A stretch of DNA of 64,000 nt from Nephrocerus scutellatus (lineage: Eukaryota; Arthropoda; Insecta; Diptera; Pipunculidae): NCBI GenBank assembly GCA_947095585.1, contig OX352762.1, forward strand, positions 42,146,537 through 42,210,536. Direction: 5' to 3'. The notes beneath the pieces are model-generated. The model was not told where the DNA came from. It did not search any database and saw only the letters and a program-made list of their open reading frames with translations. Positions 1-11,758 of the stretch are shown here, one piece after another; within the stretch, counting starts at the first letter, position 1, and each line of letters starts with the position of its first letter. A program made the translations under genes and the position numbers.

Positions 1-1754
1 TTTTTACTATATCAAGCCTTCAATGAGATGGAGATTCAATTATTTGAAACCATAACTTATAAAATCCATCACTGCTGAAGTTGATGAAGTCTATTATAAG
101 GCAAGAGAGTTACTCAGTCGAGCTTGCAGTCGCTATGGGACAGATGGCCCCAACGTCAGCAATGATTTAAATATCATGTTGGAAAATTTTATTGAACAGC
201 AAAAAACCTTTAATGAAGGTGTCAATACATCGCAGCACGTACGATTACCGAAAGTTAATATTGATCAGTTTTCGGGAGACTATAAATATTGGCCATCGGT
301 TCACGATTTGTTTAAAACGACTGTGGACAATAATCAAAACTTTAGTGGTGTTCACTAGCTGCAAATGCTAAAGGGCTTATTACAAGGTGAAGCGGCGCTT
401 TAATACGACTATTTTCAATCACGGAGAAACATGCAACAGATATAAAAAATTTACACCAATTGTGACATCGCTAGTGCAAACATTCTTAGAACAGAAACCG
501 TGTGCGCTTAGTACCGCTACAGAATTACGTAGAACAAGTGAGACGTGCGATGAAGTCATTCGTGGACTTCGTGTTTTTGGACCACAAGCTGAAACACGCG
601 ATCCATGGCTCATTCATATTATAAAAAGTAATGAAGAGACAAAACAACTGTGGGCAAAGGAGTCGGTGGATAAAGATTACTCAACCTTTGAAGAATTGCT
701 AGTTTTTCTAAATAAGAGGTGTTAAGAGATCTGTGGTGCGACAAACAAAGGAATGACAGCACGATTAAGCGCAAGAGCATTTGTAACAACTCAAGCGAAT
801 GATACTTGGGACTGCGCAGTTTGCAACCAACGACATCCAACATTCAAATGTCCGGAGTTTAAAAATATGAATTTAAACGCTAGCTTGGAGATAATTTCAG
901 AAAATAATTTATGTAGCAATTGTCTAACAAGGGACCATATTAGCGCATAATGTTTCTCTAAGGTATCATGTATTATATGTAATAAAAAAGACACCACACA
1001 TTGATTCATAAAGACTTCAACCAAACTCATGAATTAACATGTCATGCAGTATCAACACAGTCATCCGATGACCGTCAAGAATCTAGTCAACCAACAGAGA
1101 CAACTACAGACTTTAGACAAGTAAATAATGATCTAAGTCATATAAAAGCATTATATACTCAGAATTCCTCGACAACCGCGGTACTACAACCAGCACTCAT
1201 CTACATTAAGTTATGTACCGGCAAACTCCAGCTATATCGAGCATTATTGGACTCTGGCTCACAAACATCATTTGTGACCGAATCTTGCGCACAAGGCGTA
1301 GGCGTTAAACGAAGTTCATCGCCCCTGTTTCTTTACTGTCTATCATCCACACCAGCTGGAAGAACCATAGGAAGAATCGACATGACCATACATTCGCGAA
1401 CTGATATATCCTATCAACGCACTTTCACGGCTCATGCCATTAATAACATTACCAAGCTATTTCCAATTAAGCCAATCAGTTTTAATAAATCCGTAATGAA
1501 TTTGGAGCTTGCAGATCCTCAATATCATACCTAAAATACAATCGATGTGCTTCTCGGAGCCGATATATTCTTTGAAATTTTAAATGCCGAATAACATGTA
1601 ATCGATGGCTTTCCTACATTACAGTCTTCGAAATTTGGCTGGTTAATAGCCGGATCGCTACATAATACTTCACCGCATTTGACCAATCTTCATTTCACCA
1701 CTGGCGTTTCTATCACAAAATGAAGATTTGCATCAAGATTTAAAAAAAATTTGG
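1..1754 (+). pseudogene. BEL/Pao gag and DUF1758-type protease, broken (copy A)
   Basis: Retroelement capsid and aspartic protease region. Segment 176-358 carries the BEL gag signature LPKVNIDQFSGDYKYWPS. Segment 387-725 continues gag (LVQTFLEQKP, ETRDPWLIHII). Segment 753-950 holds cysteine/histidine-rich knuckles (CAVCNQRHPTFKC, then LCSNCLTRDH). Segment 1001-1534 holds the protease with LLDSGSQTSFV, the BEL/Pao version of the DSG active site. Stops separate all four pieces, so no polyprotein can be made. Frame continues to about 1740, where the MITE target duplication begins. Copy B at 29332-31085 is a near-identical partner and shares several of the stops. Confidence 0.82.
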
Positions 1755-2361
1755 GCGTTTCTGCAGTATAACCCGCATGCGAATTTACGCCCCCTGCCAC
1801 GCCCCTTCCGCCCACTTTTTAGGGCGGCATAAAGAAGGCGGCGGTCACGCCCCCTCTTTTAGGAGGGGCTGTCAAAGTTTTTTTTTTTTTCCAGAAAAAT
1901 CCATTTCCCAAGTGATTTGAAGGGGGTTTGGGGGTTAATTGGCATCGAATGAAAGGTAATAAAAATACCTTCCATTCCAAAAAAACTGTCTTTTATATAA
2001 AAAAGATGAAAAGAGGCGTGCTTAAAAGTGGGTGCGCCTAAATATTGGTAAAAAATGAAAGGTAAAAATTAGTTCTACACGGTCCTACTGTTTTTATGGT
2101 CGGGGCATAGTTTAAAAGTTTTTAAATGGAAGGTATTTTTATTACCTTTCATATGGCACCAATTAACCCCCAAACCTCCTTCAAATCATTTGGGAAAATG
2201 GATTTTTCTGAAAAAAAAAAAAAACTTTGACAGCCCCTCCTACAAAAAGGGGGCGTGACCACCAAGAAAAAATGCGGTTTTCAGGGAGTGTACAATGAGG
2301 GCTTTCAGGAAAGGGGTGTCTGGAACCCCAAATCCAATGCGGGTTATACTGCAGTTTATCC
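1755..2361. mobile_element. MULE/foldback-like MITE with long inverted repeats and 9-bp TSD
   Basis: A 607-bp element with arms of about 223 bp (1755-1977) and 237 bp (2125-2361) around a 147-bp centre. Outer arm sequence is CTGCAGTATAACCCGCAT on the left and its imperfect complement on the right. Inner blocks (GGTCACGCCCCCT; the TTAATTGG region) also mirror each other. It is flanked by the same nine bases, AAAATTTGG, at 1746-1754 and 2362-2370, and removing one copy plus the element rejoins BEL-like coding sequence. Long arms with a 9-bp duplication are known for Mutator-like and Foldback elements. No transposase is encoded. A truncated copy sits at the same site in BEL copy B (31086-31214). 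Confidence 0.8.
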
Positions 2362-2370
2362 AAAATTTGG

Positions 2371-2570
2371 AAAGTGGAAGAAATCTCAGATCAGGGCAAG
2401 ACAGCTATCAATACCCACGAATGGGACATCTTCTATGAAGATATCACCACAAGAGCTAAGAAAATATTCCAACTTATATGTAAAATTTTCTTATAAATAT
2501 CCTTTTGTAACAACAAAATTGAGACAAGATGAGCTCATTAAGGATATTAAGACTCTTAAATAATAGTTCC
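2371..2570 (+). pseudogene. BEL/Pao pol N-terminal remnant after the MITE (copy A)
   Basis: Directly after the MITE the frame reads FGKWKK / FWKVEE-type sequence and then EDITTRAKK. This resembles the start of BEL pol, where an FW..EE motif is followed by a TTTR motif. Beyond about 2570 I cannot follow pol. The assignment rests mostly on continuity with the gag-protease segment before the MITE. Confidence 0.45.
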
Positions 2571-4385
2571 AGCGACACTTTCAGCGCTGACAAACTATCA
2601 ACCCCAAGGAACCACAACATATGTCCAAAAATTCCTTTGACGAGCCGCAGTACCAATCACTCACAGGAGGAGGACCAAAATAAATCCTTCAATCTAAAAC
2701 TACATTAAAATTTTTTTTTACTTTACATATACATTACATGGCAGAAGCTAACTATAGAAGAATACGCAGCTATAACAAAACCAAAAAGAGAAGGCCAATT
2801 AGTAAAAGAAAAGATCGACTAGCACACCAAATTTTCCACAAAGTCAGCCAAACATTCCAACTAATATGTTGAATTTAAAAAATATTTTATCCTGTTGGAC
2901 GAACACAAACCTAAACAAAGGCAATGTGCTCATCAGGAATATTGAGACCTACTAAATTCTCGATACAGACAACTTATCAACTTGAAGAAACATCCAAACA
3001 CAAATATTTGCTTAAAACAAAACACACTTTTACAACACTCAACACCCAAGGACCCAAGTCATTATAACATTATAATGCACATCAGCGGAAAACGACCGAC
3101 ATATTTTAACCAGCAAAAGCATACATAAGAACGATACACAATGAAGGGAACGATAACGCTGTTTATACGAGTACGTACCAAGGAAACGAGCAAGTCAAAG
3201 AATACGTGTTTTCGCCGCAACCAGCAATGACAATTTTATGTAACAAATTGCATTATGTAACATTTTAATACAAATAGGAAATGACTTTCCTAACAGACTA
3301 AAAACATTTTTATATTCTTAGAAACAAAGTCAATTCTTAGTCACTTAAACTTTTCAAACTATTTTGAGTTTAATGTTCTGCTACTTTTAACCAATTAGAT
3401 TAATTTCTTCATTACTAAATAATAAAATAAAATAATAATAACTTTACATATAAGTACATAATAAAATTCACAATAATTATTATGTTGAAAAATAGATTTT
3501 GAAAATGTATATAAAAAGGTTCCATCAACACAAACACTTATGCATCTACGTACATCATACAAAATTAGACTCTAACGTTCTCGAAAAATCACAACTTTAA
3601 CATAGGGTATGCTTGCCAGATAGAAGGCTTACAAACAAAGGAGAAATGTAGCTCTTAGCAGAAGTCCGATGAACTTCAATATTGAGACTGCACGTCCACA
3701 TCTGACGTAAATTAATTTCTGAGCGAAAATTATAAGAAAACCGTGATTATTATGAATATATATTAGCGCAGTGCAGCGATAATTCCTCCGAATTACGATT
3801 CGATTATGGAAGAAGCTAGCATCTGAAATAATAAAAGATACAGAAGATACGGTTAATATTAAAAATAAATATATATATATATGAGTACAGTGCAGTGATA
3901 AATCCTCCGAATTACGATTCGGTTATGGAGAAGCTAGCATCTAAAATTTAAAGAAATGAATAGCGCTATATGAAAATAATGAAAATGATATGTCGAAATG
4001 AAGATAAAATGCTCACAAAGAAAGATAACAAAACTGAATTAAAAACGTCGAAACAAAGAAAATAAGATAAAAAACGCCGACTACTGCGCAACATTTTACA
4101 TACACCCAAAAGCATAGAGAACTAAACAACAAAGTACAAATTGATAGATGGATACCACAACACTTAGTAACTAACAATATGTTAAAATTATATAAACCAA
4201 GTATAAAATAAAACTATCCAATATATTATATTAACCTAAAAGAGTAATAATTGTACAAAATATATACATACATATCACTTTAAAATTTTTTAATAGCATA
4301 AGTACAACTCTTTATTATATGATTACAAAATTTTTTCTTTTCCTACATAAAATAAAAAATTTTTCTCTAAAGGGTGAGGGTGTAG
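2571..4385. other. AT-rich 3' part of BEL copy A; no gene recognised
   Basis: No open frame of recognisable family. The stretch is A/T rich. The part at about 3770-3990 is shared with 28772-28930 upstream of the second LTR copy, which places it inside the element just before its 3' LTR. A G-rich run (GGGTGAGGGTG) directly before 4386 is in the right place for a polypurine tract. Confidence 0.5.
3770..3945 (+). repeat. Direct repeat inside the BEL 3' region
   Basis: Two copies of a block of about 60 bp (GTGCAGYGATAA, CTCCGAATTACGATTCG, GAAGCTAGCATCT) start near 3770 and 3884, about 115 bp apart, separated by an ATATAT-rich spacer. Only one copy is present in the matching region at 28825-28885. 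Confidence 0.75.
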
Positions 4386-4754
4386 TGTAACACTACGTAC
4401 ACACAACCAAAACCCATAATACAGTTCACGGAAATATATTCCCATAAGTCACACACAATAAATTACACTAGTCGCCTAAGTAAACAAACTGCACGTGTTC
4501 GGCAATGACGACACAAAGAGTGCATAGGCGACAATAGTGAATAACACTTGTAAAGTAGGGCACTTGCATTGCGCCCTACTCAAATGAAATTTCCATGCAC
4601 GATGCACGATTTTAGATATTTAGTTATTTACTTTAAGATTGTATATAGTAAAATCTAGGTTAAGAAATAGTATTAAAGAATAGATTTTTACGAAATAAAG
4701 TCAGAGTTAATTTCAAACATAAAAGACAGTCTTCTCATTTCACTCTCATCTACA
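4386..4754 (+). repeat. BEL/Pao LTR, copy A
   Basis: Starts TGTAACACTACG and matches 28998-29331 closely as far as ATAGATTTTTAC (4682-4693). An AATAAA signal follows at about 4694, as expected near an R/U5 boundary. Compared with copy B it lacks about 35 bp around 4590. The right end is uncertain; CATCTACA near 4754 is a reasonable guess. Confidence 0.7.
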
Positions 4755-4882
4755 TCGCTTCGCATGGACTAGGTCAAAAGTGTGAAGACTAACAGCATCA
4801 TGCTAGTTGTCTAACATAAGGAACAGTATACACAATAGTCTACAGTAATACATATACATTCATACATTATTTATTTATTACA

Positions 4883-6030
4883 GGGAGAAGCAGAAAAACT
4901 TATCCGACATCTTGCTCTCTCCAATGAAAATTATTTTTCCGCATGGAAGATTCTGCAAGAATGTTATGTCAATTTGAGGCTCCTAACTAAAGCTTTCCTA
5001 AATCGACTATTGCAGCAAGCTCCAATTTCGTCAGAATCAGCTTCAGGCATAAAGGCAATTCATGACACCACTCAGGAATGGCTACATGGGCTAAACAATA
5101 TTGGTGTAAGCATCATGCACTGTGATCCACTGCATTCACACACATCACAGTCATTGAAGGGACCCAGAGCATTGCCCGTACTATCAGACTTCCTAACATT
5201 TCTCGAAGTCCGCTTTCAATCCTTGGAGGCATTGGGAAACAAAGGTCGAATTATAGAAGACCATCAAAAGAAACCGGTTGCACGTGAATTGATGTCTATT
5301 GGAGCAGGAAGAGCTCGTTGTCCGCTATGCTCCAGTGACAACCACAAATCGTTTTATTGTCAGAAGTTCTCAAGATTGACACCGACAAGCCGCTTGGACT
5401 TGATCATGCATGAATTGCCTGAGACATGGCCACATGACACCATCATGTGCTATCCGTGACTGCACGAAATGTTCAAGAAAGCACAACACCTTGTTACATT
5501 TTGAGAAAACACCAGCATTGTCAACTCATACGTCCAGTGGACAACGCCCCCTGGAAACCCATCCAGATAAACTCACAGGACAGGGAAATACGATTGTGTC
5601 GGCAGCTGCGTTGGCGCAAACCAAAAGATGTTACGTGTTCCTTAGCACTGTAGTAGTCAAACTTGAGGACAGCCAAGGCGGCGTTGTAGAATGCAGAGCG
5701 TTGTTAGATTCACAGCTCAATTTTGTAACAGAAAAATTGCCAAGAAGACTTAAGCTTGCTGAAGTGATTAAAACCATGGGCATCTTGGGAATCGGAGAAG
5801 GCACAATTCATTCACACAAAAGAATGAATATGCTCCTGAAATCCAGAACGTCCGACTTTTCTATAAGTCTTGAAGCATTCGTCCTACCAAAAATAACGCC
5901 TCCTCAGCCAACACGAAGGATCGAAACTTCGGAATGGGCCATTCCGAAAAACATTATACTTGCGGATCCACTTTTCGATCGTCCGGATAATGTTGACCTA
6001 TTAATTGGAGCTGAAGTTTACTTTCACTAA
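4883..6030 (+). pseudogene. BEL/Pao gag and protease, second element
   Basis: Gag is in frame from about 4883 (GEAEKLIRHLALS) through the open frame 4974-5459, which contains a C-rich knuckle (CPLCSSDNHKSFYC). A frameshift moves the reading to 5410-6030, which holds further C/H residues (CTKCSRKHNTLLH). The protease core there reads RALLDSQLNFVTE. The expected DSG/DSS active-site triplet has lost its third residue, so the protease would not work. The frame ends after LLIGAEVYFH, a typical end of this domain. Product: capsid and protease of the retroelement. Confidence 0.8.
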
Positions 6031-6667
6031 CTCGACGTAGGACAAATAAGTCTGGGAAGGGACTTACTAACGCTACACAACACACACTTTGGCTGAATAG
6101 TCGATGGGAAAGCTGGAGACATAACCCAATCATGGGCAATGGATTTGCACTGAAGACCAATTGAAGCATGATATGGAAAGGTTTTGGAAAAGTTCCACAA
6201 TCAGAAGGAAGAAGTCGAACAGTTGAAGAGAAGAGAAGGTGCGAAACCCATTTCACTGAATACACCAAAAGGGATAGCAGTGGGCGATTTGTTGTCTGAC
6301 ACCCTTTCAAAGGAGATCCAAGCGAGCTAGGAGAGTCAAGAGGGATTGACCTGGCACTCGAGAGAAAATTAGCAAGACAAGAAGACCTCAAACAGCAATA
6401 TCACCGGTTCATAAATGAATATAGAAATCTTGGACAATTGGAAAAATCGATGCCAGCAAGATGAAGGGACCATACTATTTTCTTCCTCATCACAGCATAC
6501 TAAAACCAAGCAGCACAACCACAAAACTACGAGTGGTTTTTGATGCCTCATCAAAAACAACATCCAATAACGCTCAACGATCTCTTATTAACTGGTCCAA
6601 CCATTCAAGATGAATTAATCTCAATCCTACTTCGCTTGGGCAAACATAGATACCTAAGTCAGATTCC
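6031..6667 (+). pseudogene. BEL/Pao pol linker and N-terminal reverse transcriptase, broken
   Basis: In shifting frames the sequence reads DMERFWKSS, ETHFTEYTKRD, HPFKGDPSELGES and then YRNLGQL, RVVFDAS-like text and LNDLLLTGPTIQDELISILLRLG. These are standard landmarks from the start of BEL pol to the first reverse transcriptase blocks. The catalytic palm with its YVDD-type motif is missing: the text jumps at about 6660 to a region well downstream. At least four frame changes or stops are present. Confidence 0.7.
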
Positions 6668-7285
6668 ATGCTCGTGAACATTCAATCTAGCATTAACGAA
6701 AAAGTTAACAAACGCACCGTACTGTCTGACATTACTCACCTATTCGATTCATTGGGTTTCTTAAGTCCAATAATAGTAACAGCAAAAATGTTTCTTCAAA
6801 AACTCTGGAAGGATGCAGTTGATTGGGATGCTTTTCTTTCAAAGCAAATACAATTGGAATGGAAGCACTTCCGCGAAGGGCTCAAGCAACTGAAGGACGT
6901 CAAGATTGATCGACATATACTTTCGCGCAGAGTCCCAAAGACTGTTCAGATTCATGCATTTGCAGATGCGTCTGAAAGGGCATACGGTGCAGCGATTTCC
7001 ATTAGAGCTGTCACCAAGTACAACATCATCACAGTCCGACTACTATGTGCCAAGTCAAAGGTGGCTCCAATAAAAAAACTCACTACACCTCGGCTGGAGT
7101 TATGCGCAGCAACACTCGCTGCAGAATTGGTCAATTGCATCAAAAGGACCTGGGATTCAAAGCATGTTCAACCTATACAGATTCGGAAATAGTATTGGCA
7201 TGGATTAATTCATCGTCGTCATCCTTCCAAACCTTTGTCGCTTACGGGACGATACGGGTATCTTGAAACCGATGGAAATACATAA
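6668..7285 (+). pseudogene. BEL/Pao connection domain and RNase H
   Basis: The 174-residue frame 6668-7192 reads SDITHLFDSLGFLSPIIVTA, then AFADASERAYGAA (first RNase H aspartate) and TTPRLELCAATLAAEL (the glutamate motif). After a frameshift, 7045-7266 gives YTDSEIVLAWI, the third RNase H aspartate block. It stops being recognisable after NRWKYISH at about 7285, where foreign DNA begins. Confidence 0.8.
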
Positions 7286-8150
7286 GTCATTAATATGCAT
7301 TATAAATATTATGCAGGGTAAGGAGTTCAAGAAGAACTTAAGACATCTACAACAACTCGCAGAGACTCCAAAGGACAGTCCAAACGTAAGCTTGTAACGA
7401 AGTTTTATAGCTGGGGTATGCTCAGCGGATCCAGTTGGTTCGTTACAGAAATTACATAGACCATTTGTATTGTTTGTTTTTTTTTTTTTATCTTTACAGA
7501 TTTTTACAATGGGTTATTATTACAAGTTTTATTGTTATATATATACGTATATGCTTACTATATTTTCGCGTTGGATAATGACTCGACGTTACAGCATTGC
7601 AAGGTGGGGGGAAGTTACAAACAATATAAAGTCTACAAGACGTAGCTAGCCAAATCACACCTGGAGAGACCAAGTCCCTGCCCCCTTTCAGCGGAATAGA
7701 ATCAATAGCAACAGTCTGCAACCACTTACCATGGATGGGGGAAAGCTGCAGACTGTATACCAACTTAATACTTAGCTAACCAAAGAAAAAAACTGGAGAG
7801 ACTAAGTCCCTGCCCCCTATGAGCGGAATAGACGATACCCCTTACCAGGGGTGGGGGAAAGTTGCAAACTGTATAAAAAATATGTAATTTACACTGTGTG
7901 TTGCCCTAAATGTCTCTATTCATTATCGGTGTAGTACTATTGAAGCAAAACCCCGTTGCAAATGTTCTTAAAAATACAGGGTAACTACACCAAAATTCAG
8001 AGTATGCAAAAAAAGAAAAAAATATTAAAATAACAATGTGTTTATTTACAGTATATATACAAAATGAAAAAAAAGTATGTTTGGACCTCTAGACCGCTGA
8101 GCCGCTGCAAATAGAAGGGTGTTTTGGGTGTAGCCAAAATCGTTCTTACA
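7286..8150. mobile_element. Non-coding insert inside the second BEL element
   Basis: About 865 bp that interrupt pol between RNase H and the integrase zinc-binding region. No recognisable reading frame. It contains a degenerate tandem repeat (listed separately) and AT-rich ends. The edges are estimated from where BEL coding similarity stops and resumes (resuming at IDDRGAIRVGDRLE near 8170). Confidence 0.55.
7643..7880 (+). repeat. Two-unit imperfect tandem repeat
   Basis: Unit 1 (7643-7772) and unit 2 (7773-7880) share TAGCTARCCAAA, CTGGAGAGACYAAGTCCCTG, GAGCGGAATAGA-like and GGGGGAAAGYTGCARACTG blocks. A third, partial unit (GGTGGGGGGAAGTTACAAAC) lies at 7602-7622. Function unknown. Confidence 0.75.
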
Positions 8151-8888
8151 AGCTTATCTCCTTTTTATTGACGATAGAGGCGCAATCCGAGTAGGAGATC
8201 GTCTGGAAGTCTCATCACTACCTTACGAAACAAAACATCCGCTACTACTTTCTTATTCACACCCGTTCACGAAGTAACTGATGACATCACTTCACCGCGA
8301 GAATCTACATTGTGGTCCACAAGCCTGCTAGCTATCACTAGGCAGAAATTCTGGTCCAACAAGGGCAAAACATTAGCGCGATCAATCGTACAGAATTGCG
8401 TCAGGTGTGCAAGGGCAAAACCAAAATTGCTCACGCAAATAATGGGAAATTATCCTGCGCATGGAGTTCAGCCAGCGCGTCTTTTTGTTAAAGCGGAGGT
8501 CGATTTTTGCGGACCATTAAGGACTTATTTTAAGGACCATCCACAAAAAACATGCATTGCAGTATTCTGCTGCTTCGCATCAAAGGCAGTTCATCTAGAA
8601 CTTGTCACGGACCTCTCGATTATGGGATTCATAGCGGCTATAAAACGATTCATCGGAAGGGGAGGTAATTGCCGTCACTTGTATTGTGAGAACGCAACCA
8701 ACTTTGCCGGCGCCAAGAATAAATTACAAGAGTTGAGCGAACTGATTCACACTGACAAAGCAAGAACGGAGATACACCACGCATTCATAGCAAGAGGAAT
8801 TGAATTTCATTTCATTCCTCCTAGGGCACCCCACTTCGGAGGTCGGCAAAACATTTCTTACAACGCAGCATGGAACCCGCATTATTGA
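8151..8888 (+). pseudogene. BEL/Pao integrase, second element
   Basis: The region from 8151 carries the H2C2-type zinc-binding part (LPYETKHPLLLSYSHPF, then C30-x2-C33 in the frame 8310-8888). The core follows: VDFCGPL with the first catalytic aspartate (residue 65), SKAVHLELVTDL, and CENATNF at residues 126-132. In BEL integrases this last motif is DNGTNF, so the second catalytic aspartate has become glutamate. The third motif (HFGGxWE) is destroyed by a frameshift after HFGG. Inactive. Confidence 0.82.
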
Positions 8889-9375
8889 CCTATGAAGACC
8901 TAGAAACACTGGTAATTGAAATTGAGGCCATCATGAATTCAAGACCACTCACTCCGATGTCATCGGATCCAAACGATTTGATGGCACTAACACCAGGACA
9001 TTTCCTTATAGGAGATCCATTAACAAATTCCATTGATCCAGCAGCTGAACCTTCCAGGGCTAATCTCCCAGCAAGATGGAAGATCATTTCAGACATTAAA
9101 GAAGGCTTTTGGAAAAGATGGCAAAATGAATACTTACATGAGCTTCAACAACGACACAAGTGGCAGCACAAATGCAATAATATACTTCCAGGGACTTTGG
9201 TCATGATTAAAGAAGACAATTGTCCAGTCATGAAATGACCACTAGGGAGAGTACCTCATACCTTTCTCGGAGAAGACGATGTAGTGCGCGTTGCAGAAAT
9301 TCAAACAGCAAACAGCATTTTCCGAAGGCCAATTCACTTCCCTAGTCACCTCTACCTATTGATGTTCAAGATTTG
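8870..9375 (+). pseudogene. BEL/Pao integrase C-terminal domain (DUF5641-like)
   Basis: The frame 8870-9238 contains LETLVIEIEAIMNSRPLTP, LTPGHFLIGDPL and FWKRWQNEYLHELQQRHKW, all characteristic of the end of BEL/Pao pol. A stop at 9236 is followed by LGRVPHTFLGEDDVVRVAEIQTAN and RRPIHFPS in another frame (9241-9375), which completes the domain. The overlap with the preceding frame marks the frameshift inside integrase. Confidence 0.8.
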
Positions 9376-9619
9376 GGATCTCAAGCCGACTCCACCAGTT
9401 CCTCCAAAGTTAATACCATGTGAAGAGCCAAATTCAAGCTCTCCGTACATCGGTAAACATCCTGAACAGTTTCCCCAAGCAGAAGCACCTCCGAAGAAGA
9501 AAATTCGAAACAATCCTCTCGTTACGTTACCGACTCTCTTACTCATCTCGTTCCTATTACCAAGAGCGAGTAGACGTCGATGGCATGGTGAGTGTCTGGG
9601 ATCAGATGTAGTTTAGATC

Positions 9620-10520
9620 TAGAAAGAATTTTTTTATGAAGAAAAAAAAATTTGTTCATAATAAAAATGGCAACTTAGTTTTAATTTAGTCATAGTTTTA
9701 GGTGTAAGTTCACCAGGAAAAATGACCTGCTTGTGCTTGGACCGAAGTAAATCTCCTTTTCCCTTTCTTTTCCTTGCAACTTTTTTTATTCAGACACGAT
9801 AACATTTTTTCGTTTTTGAGGAGGTGTCTCTGGTAAGTGACAAGGACCACCCGTCCGACAAGCTACCCCGTGGAACCGCAAGCGTGTCGCGACGACGTTG
9901 CCAAAGGCAGAACCCCTATTGGGACCTCGCTACATAAGAAAGTTCCTGGCTTTTGACAAACATTGGTAATACTGAATTTTCTTTTTTATCCTTTTTAAAA
10001 TTTAACGTAGTTTATATCATTTTTTTATAAATTTAAATTTTAATAAATTACATTTTTTTACTATTCCCCTTGTTTTTAATCTTAATTTTAATTTTTACAT
10101 TTAACTTTTAATTTTTAAATTTTCATTTTATCATTGATTTTTTTATTTTCATTCAATCCTTGTTTCCAATAATCCTAGCTTCCCATATTATTAAATAGGA
10201 CAGCACAGGACAGGACAGTTAGGATATCGACTGCTCTCCAGACGAGTTGGCATTCCAATACATAGTATTTCATAATTGTACCTCAGCATAAATGCTGCTT
10301 GCCAGTGATTTGAGTTGCGATCTGCAGGGATGGGAAGAAACCTCTACTAACGATTGACGACATACACATAAGCATTAAGGAAACCGACTGTGAGTTGACT
10401 GATGGGACCAATACTGACTATTTAAAACCGGAACGTTGGACACAATCATGAGCGCCTGTCCTAGCTACATACTAGCCTATTTTTAAATTAAAAAAATTCA
10501 AGCGTCAAAATACTCGTATT
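9620..10520. other. Unassigned AT-rich spacer
   Basis: No recognisable gene. Contains long A/T tracts (9960-10190), a CAGGACAGCACAGGACAGG simple repeat near 10200, and a moderately GC-rich patch (9830-9950). It could hold the 3' LTR of the BEL element on the left or the 5' LTR of the Gypsy element on the right, but I could not pair it with another copy. Confidence 0.5.
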
Positions 10521-10524
10521 TCAA

Positions 10525-11374
10525 ATGATAAATAAACTGCCGAAAAGGGAACGCCAGAACCTTCGTGAGAAAATCTCAACATTAATTTTTGGCTGTTCGC
10601 TATTTTCCCTCGCCGATTTAAGGTCTGCTTGTCGTCGTGCTGAGAAACATTTCAGCACGAGAGAGATTTGCTTCAATAGCAAAGCTCTTAACGAACTCGA
10701 AACAATAATAAGGGAGGACGGACATATTGATAGTGAGGAAGAATTAACAAGTAAAATAGATGCGATAACGACTAACTACAAAGACAAAAAGAATACAGTA
10801 GCTAAAAATATTAATACTGGCAGTAGAAATGTTGCTTGTGATGATGTTCGTAAGCTATGTTCGTCCCATTTTCATTCTCTTGTATGTTTCCAGTGTGGCA
10901 GACTAATCTGCCCGTCTTGTTATGTCCTTCATATAAATCATTTTCGGAAAACTCGATATGGGCGAAGAATCTAAAAGAATGAACATTTTAAAAAGATTGG
11001 AAAACAAAACCAATGAACAAGAAACAGTACAGACAATACCCGTAAGAAAAAGTCTCCACCAGCGTATCCTTGACTACGAGGAGGCCCGTAAGAGAATTTT
11101 CTCCGAAGATCCAAAAGAGAAAGTAAAAAAGGAGAAAAACTTTAATAAGATAAAACAGTTGCGGGAAAAGTGTGCTCTGAAAAGAAGTAGGTTTAGGAAT
11201 TTAGAAGCCACCATCCTGCAAACAGACGAAGATAACCGACCATATGCGAATGTCAAGTTAATGAACGACACAATGCTAGGTTTGTTGGACAGTGGCGCGT
11301 CTGTAAGCTGTTTAGGTAGAGACGCATTAAAATTTATTGAGGACAATGGCTTACAGATGAAAAAAATCAATTAA
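10525..11374 (+). pseudogene. Gypsy gag C-terminus and aspartic protease
   Basis: Frame 10525-10974 reads like the last third of a Gypsy gag: FSLADLRSACRRAEKHF, then a C/H cluster (CSSHFHSLVCFQCGRLICPSC). A frameshift leads to 10958-11374, with a lysine-rich linker and the protease motif LLDSGASVSCLG, an intact DSG. The protease tail continues in other frames to 11575 (YVVPSLQQTLYLGVNFW). Frame breaks make the product non-functional. Confidence 0.75.
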
Positions 11375-11576
11375 GGACTGCGGACGGAAACAGGTAAAAT
11401 ATTACTGGCGTAATGACTATTCCAATTACATCAAAGAACAAGACTGCAAATCTAGAGTTTTATGTTGTTCCGTCCCTTCAACAAACTCTATATCTAGGAG
11501 TAAATTTTTGGAGGTCTTTCAAAGTGGCGCCGAATATTATTTCTGAAATTGACTTCGCAGATACGATCACAACCCG

Positions 11577-11758
11577 ATGATGCGGGCTCTCTCGCCAGCA
11601 CAGGCGGAGGCACTACAGGCAGTGAAAGTCAAGTACCCGTCTTACGCTAAAATTAGTCTCGGTAAGACAAGACTGGACGAATACGTGATCGAGATCGCCG
11701 AAGTGGAGCCGATCAAACAGAGGCACTACCCAGTGTGCGATCTCCGGCGATCCAAAAG
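11577..11758 (+). pseudogene. Gypsy reverse transcriptase lead-in, cut by insertion
   Basis: LSPAQAEALQAVKVKYP, then LGKTRLDEYVIEI and EPIKQRHYPV match the stretch that precedes the first reverse transcriptase block in Gypsy pol. The frame runs directly into the LTR of the nested element at 11759. Confidence 0.75.

Larger units (their letters stand above)
1..4754 (+). mobile_element. Degenerate BEL/Pao LTR retrotransposon, copy A (5' end off window)
   Basis: The order gag, protease, scraps of pol, AT-rich 3' region and LTR fits a BEL/Pao element read left to right. The window opens inside the element: its first bases match the point just after the LTR in copy B (29332). Frames are broken by stops (for example at 356 and 723) and by a MITE at 1755-2361. 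Most of pol (reverse transcriptase, RNase H, integrase) is not recognisable between 2571 and 4385, so the copy is dead. The LTR begins at 4386; its right end is placed near 4754 only by a plausible terminal CA. Confidence 0.75.
4883..9610 (+). mobile_element. Second BEL/Pao retrotransposon, decayed and interrupted
   Basis: Gag, protease, part of reverse transcriptase, RNase H, integrase and the C-terminal DUF5641-like domain follow in BEL/Pao order on the plus strand. The reverse transcriptase palm is deleted around 6660, and a non-coding insert of about 0.85 kb separates RNase H from integrase (7290-8150). No LTR could be assigned on either side. It begins abruptly after TTATTACAG at 4883, next to the end of the BEL copy A LTR and about 130 bp of unassigned DNA. 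It is inactive. Confidence 0.8.
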
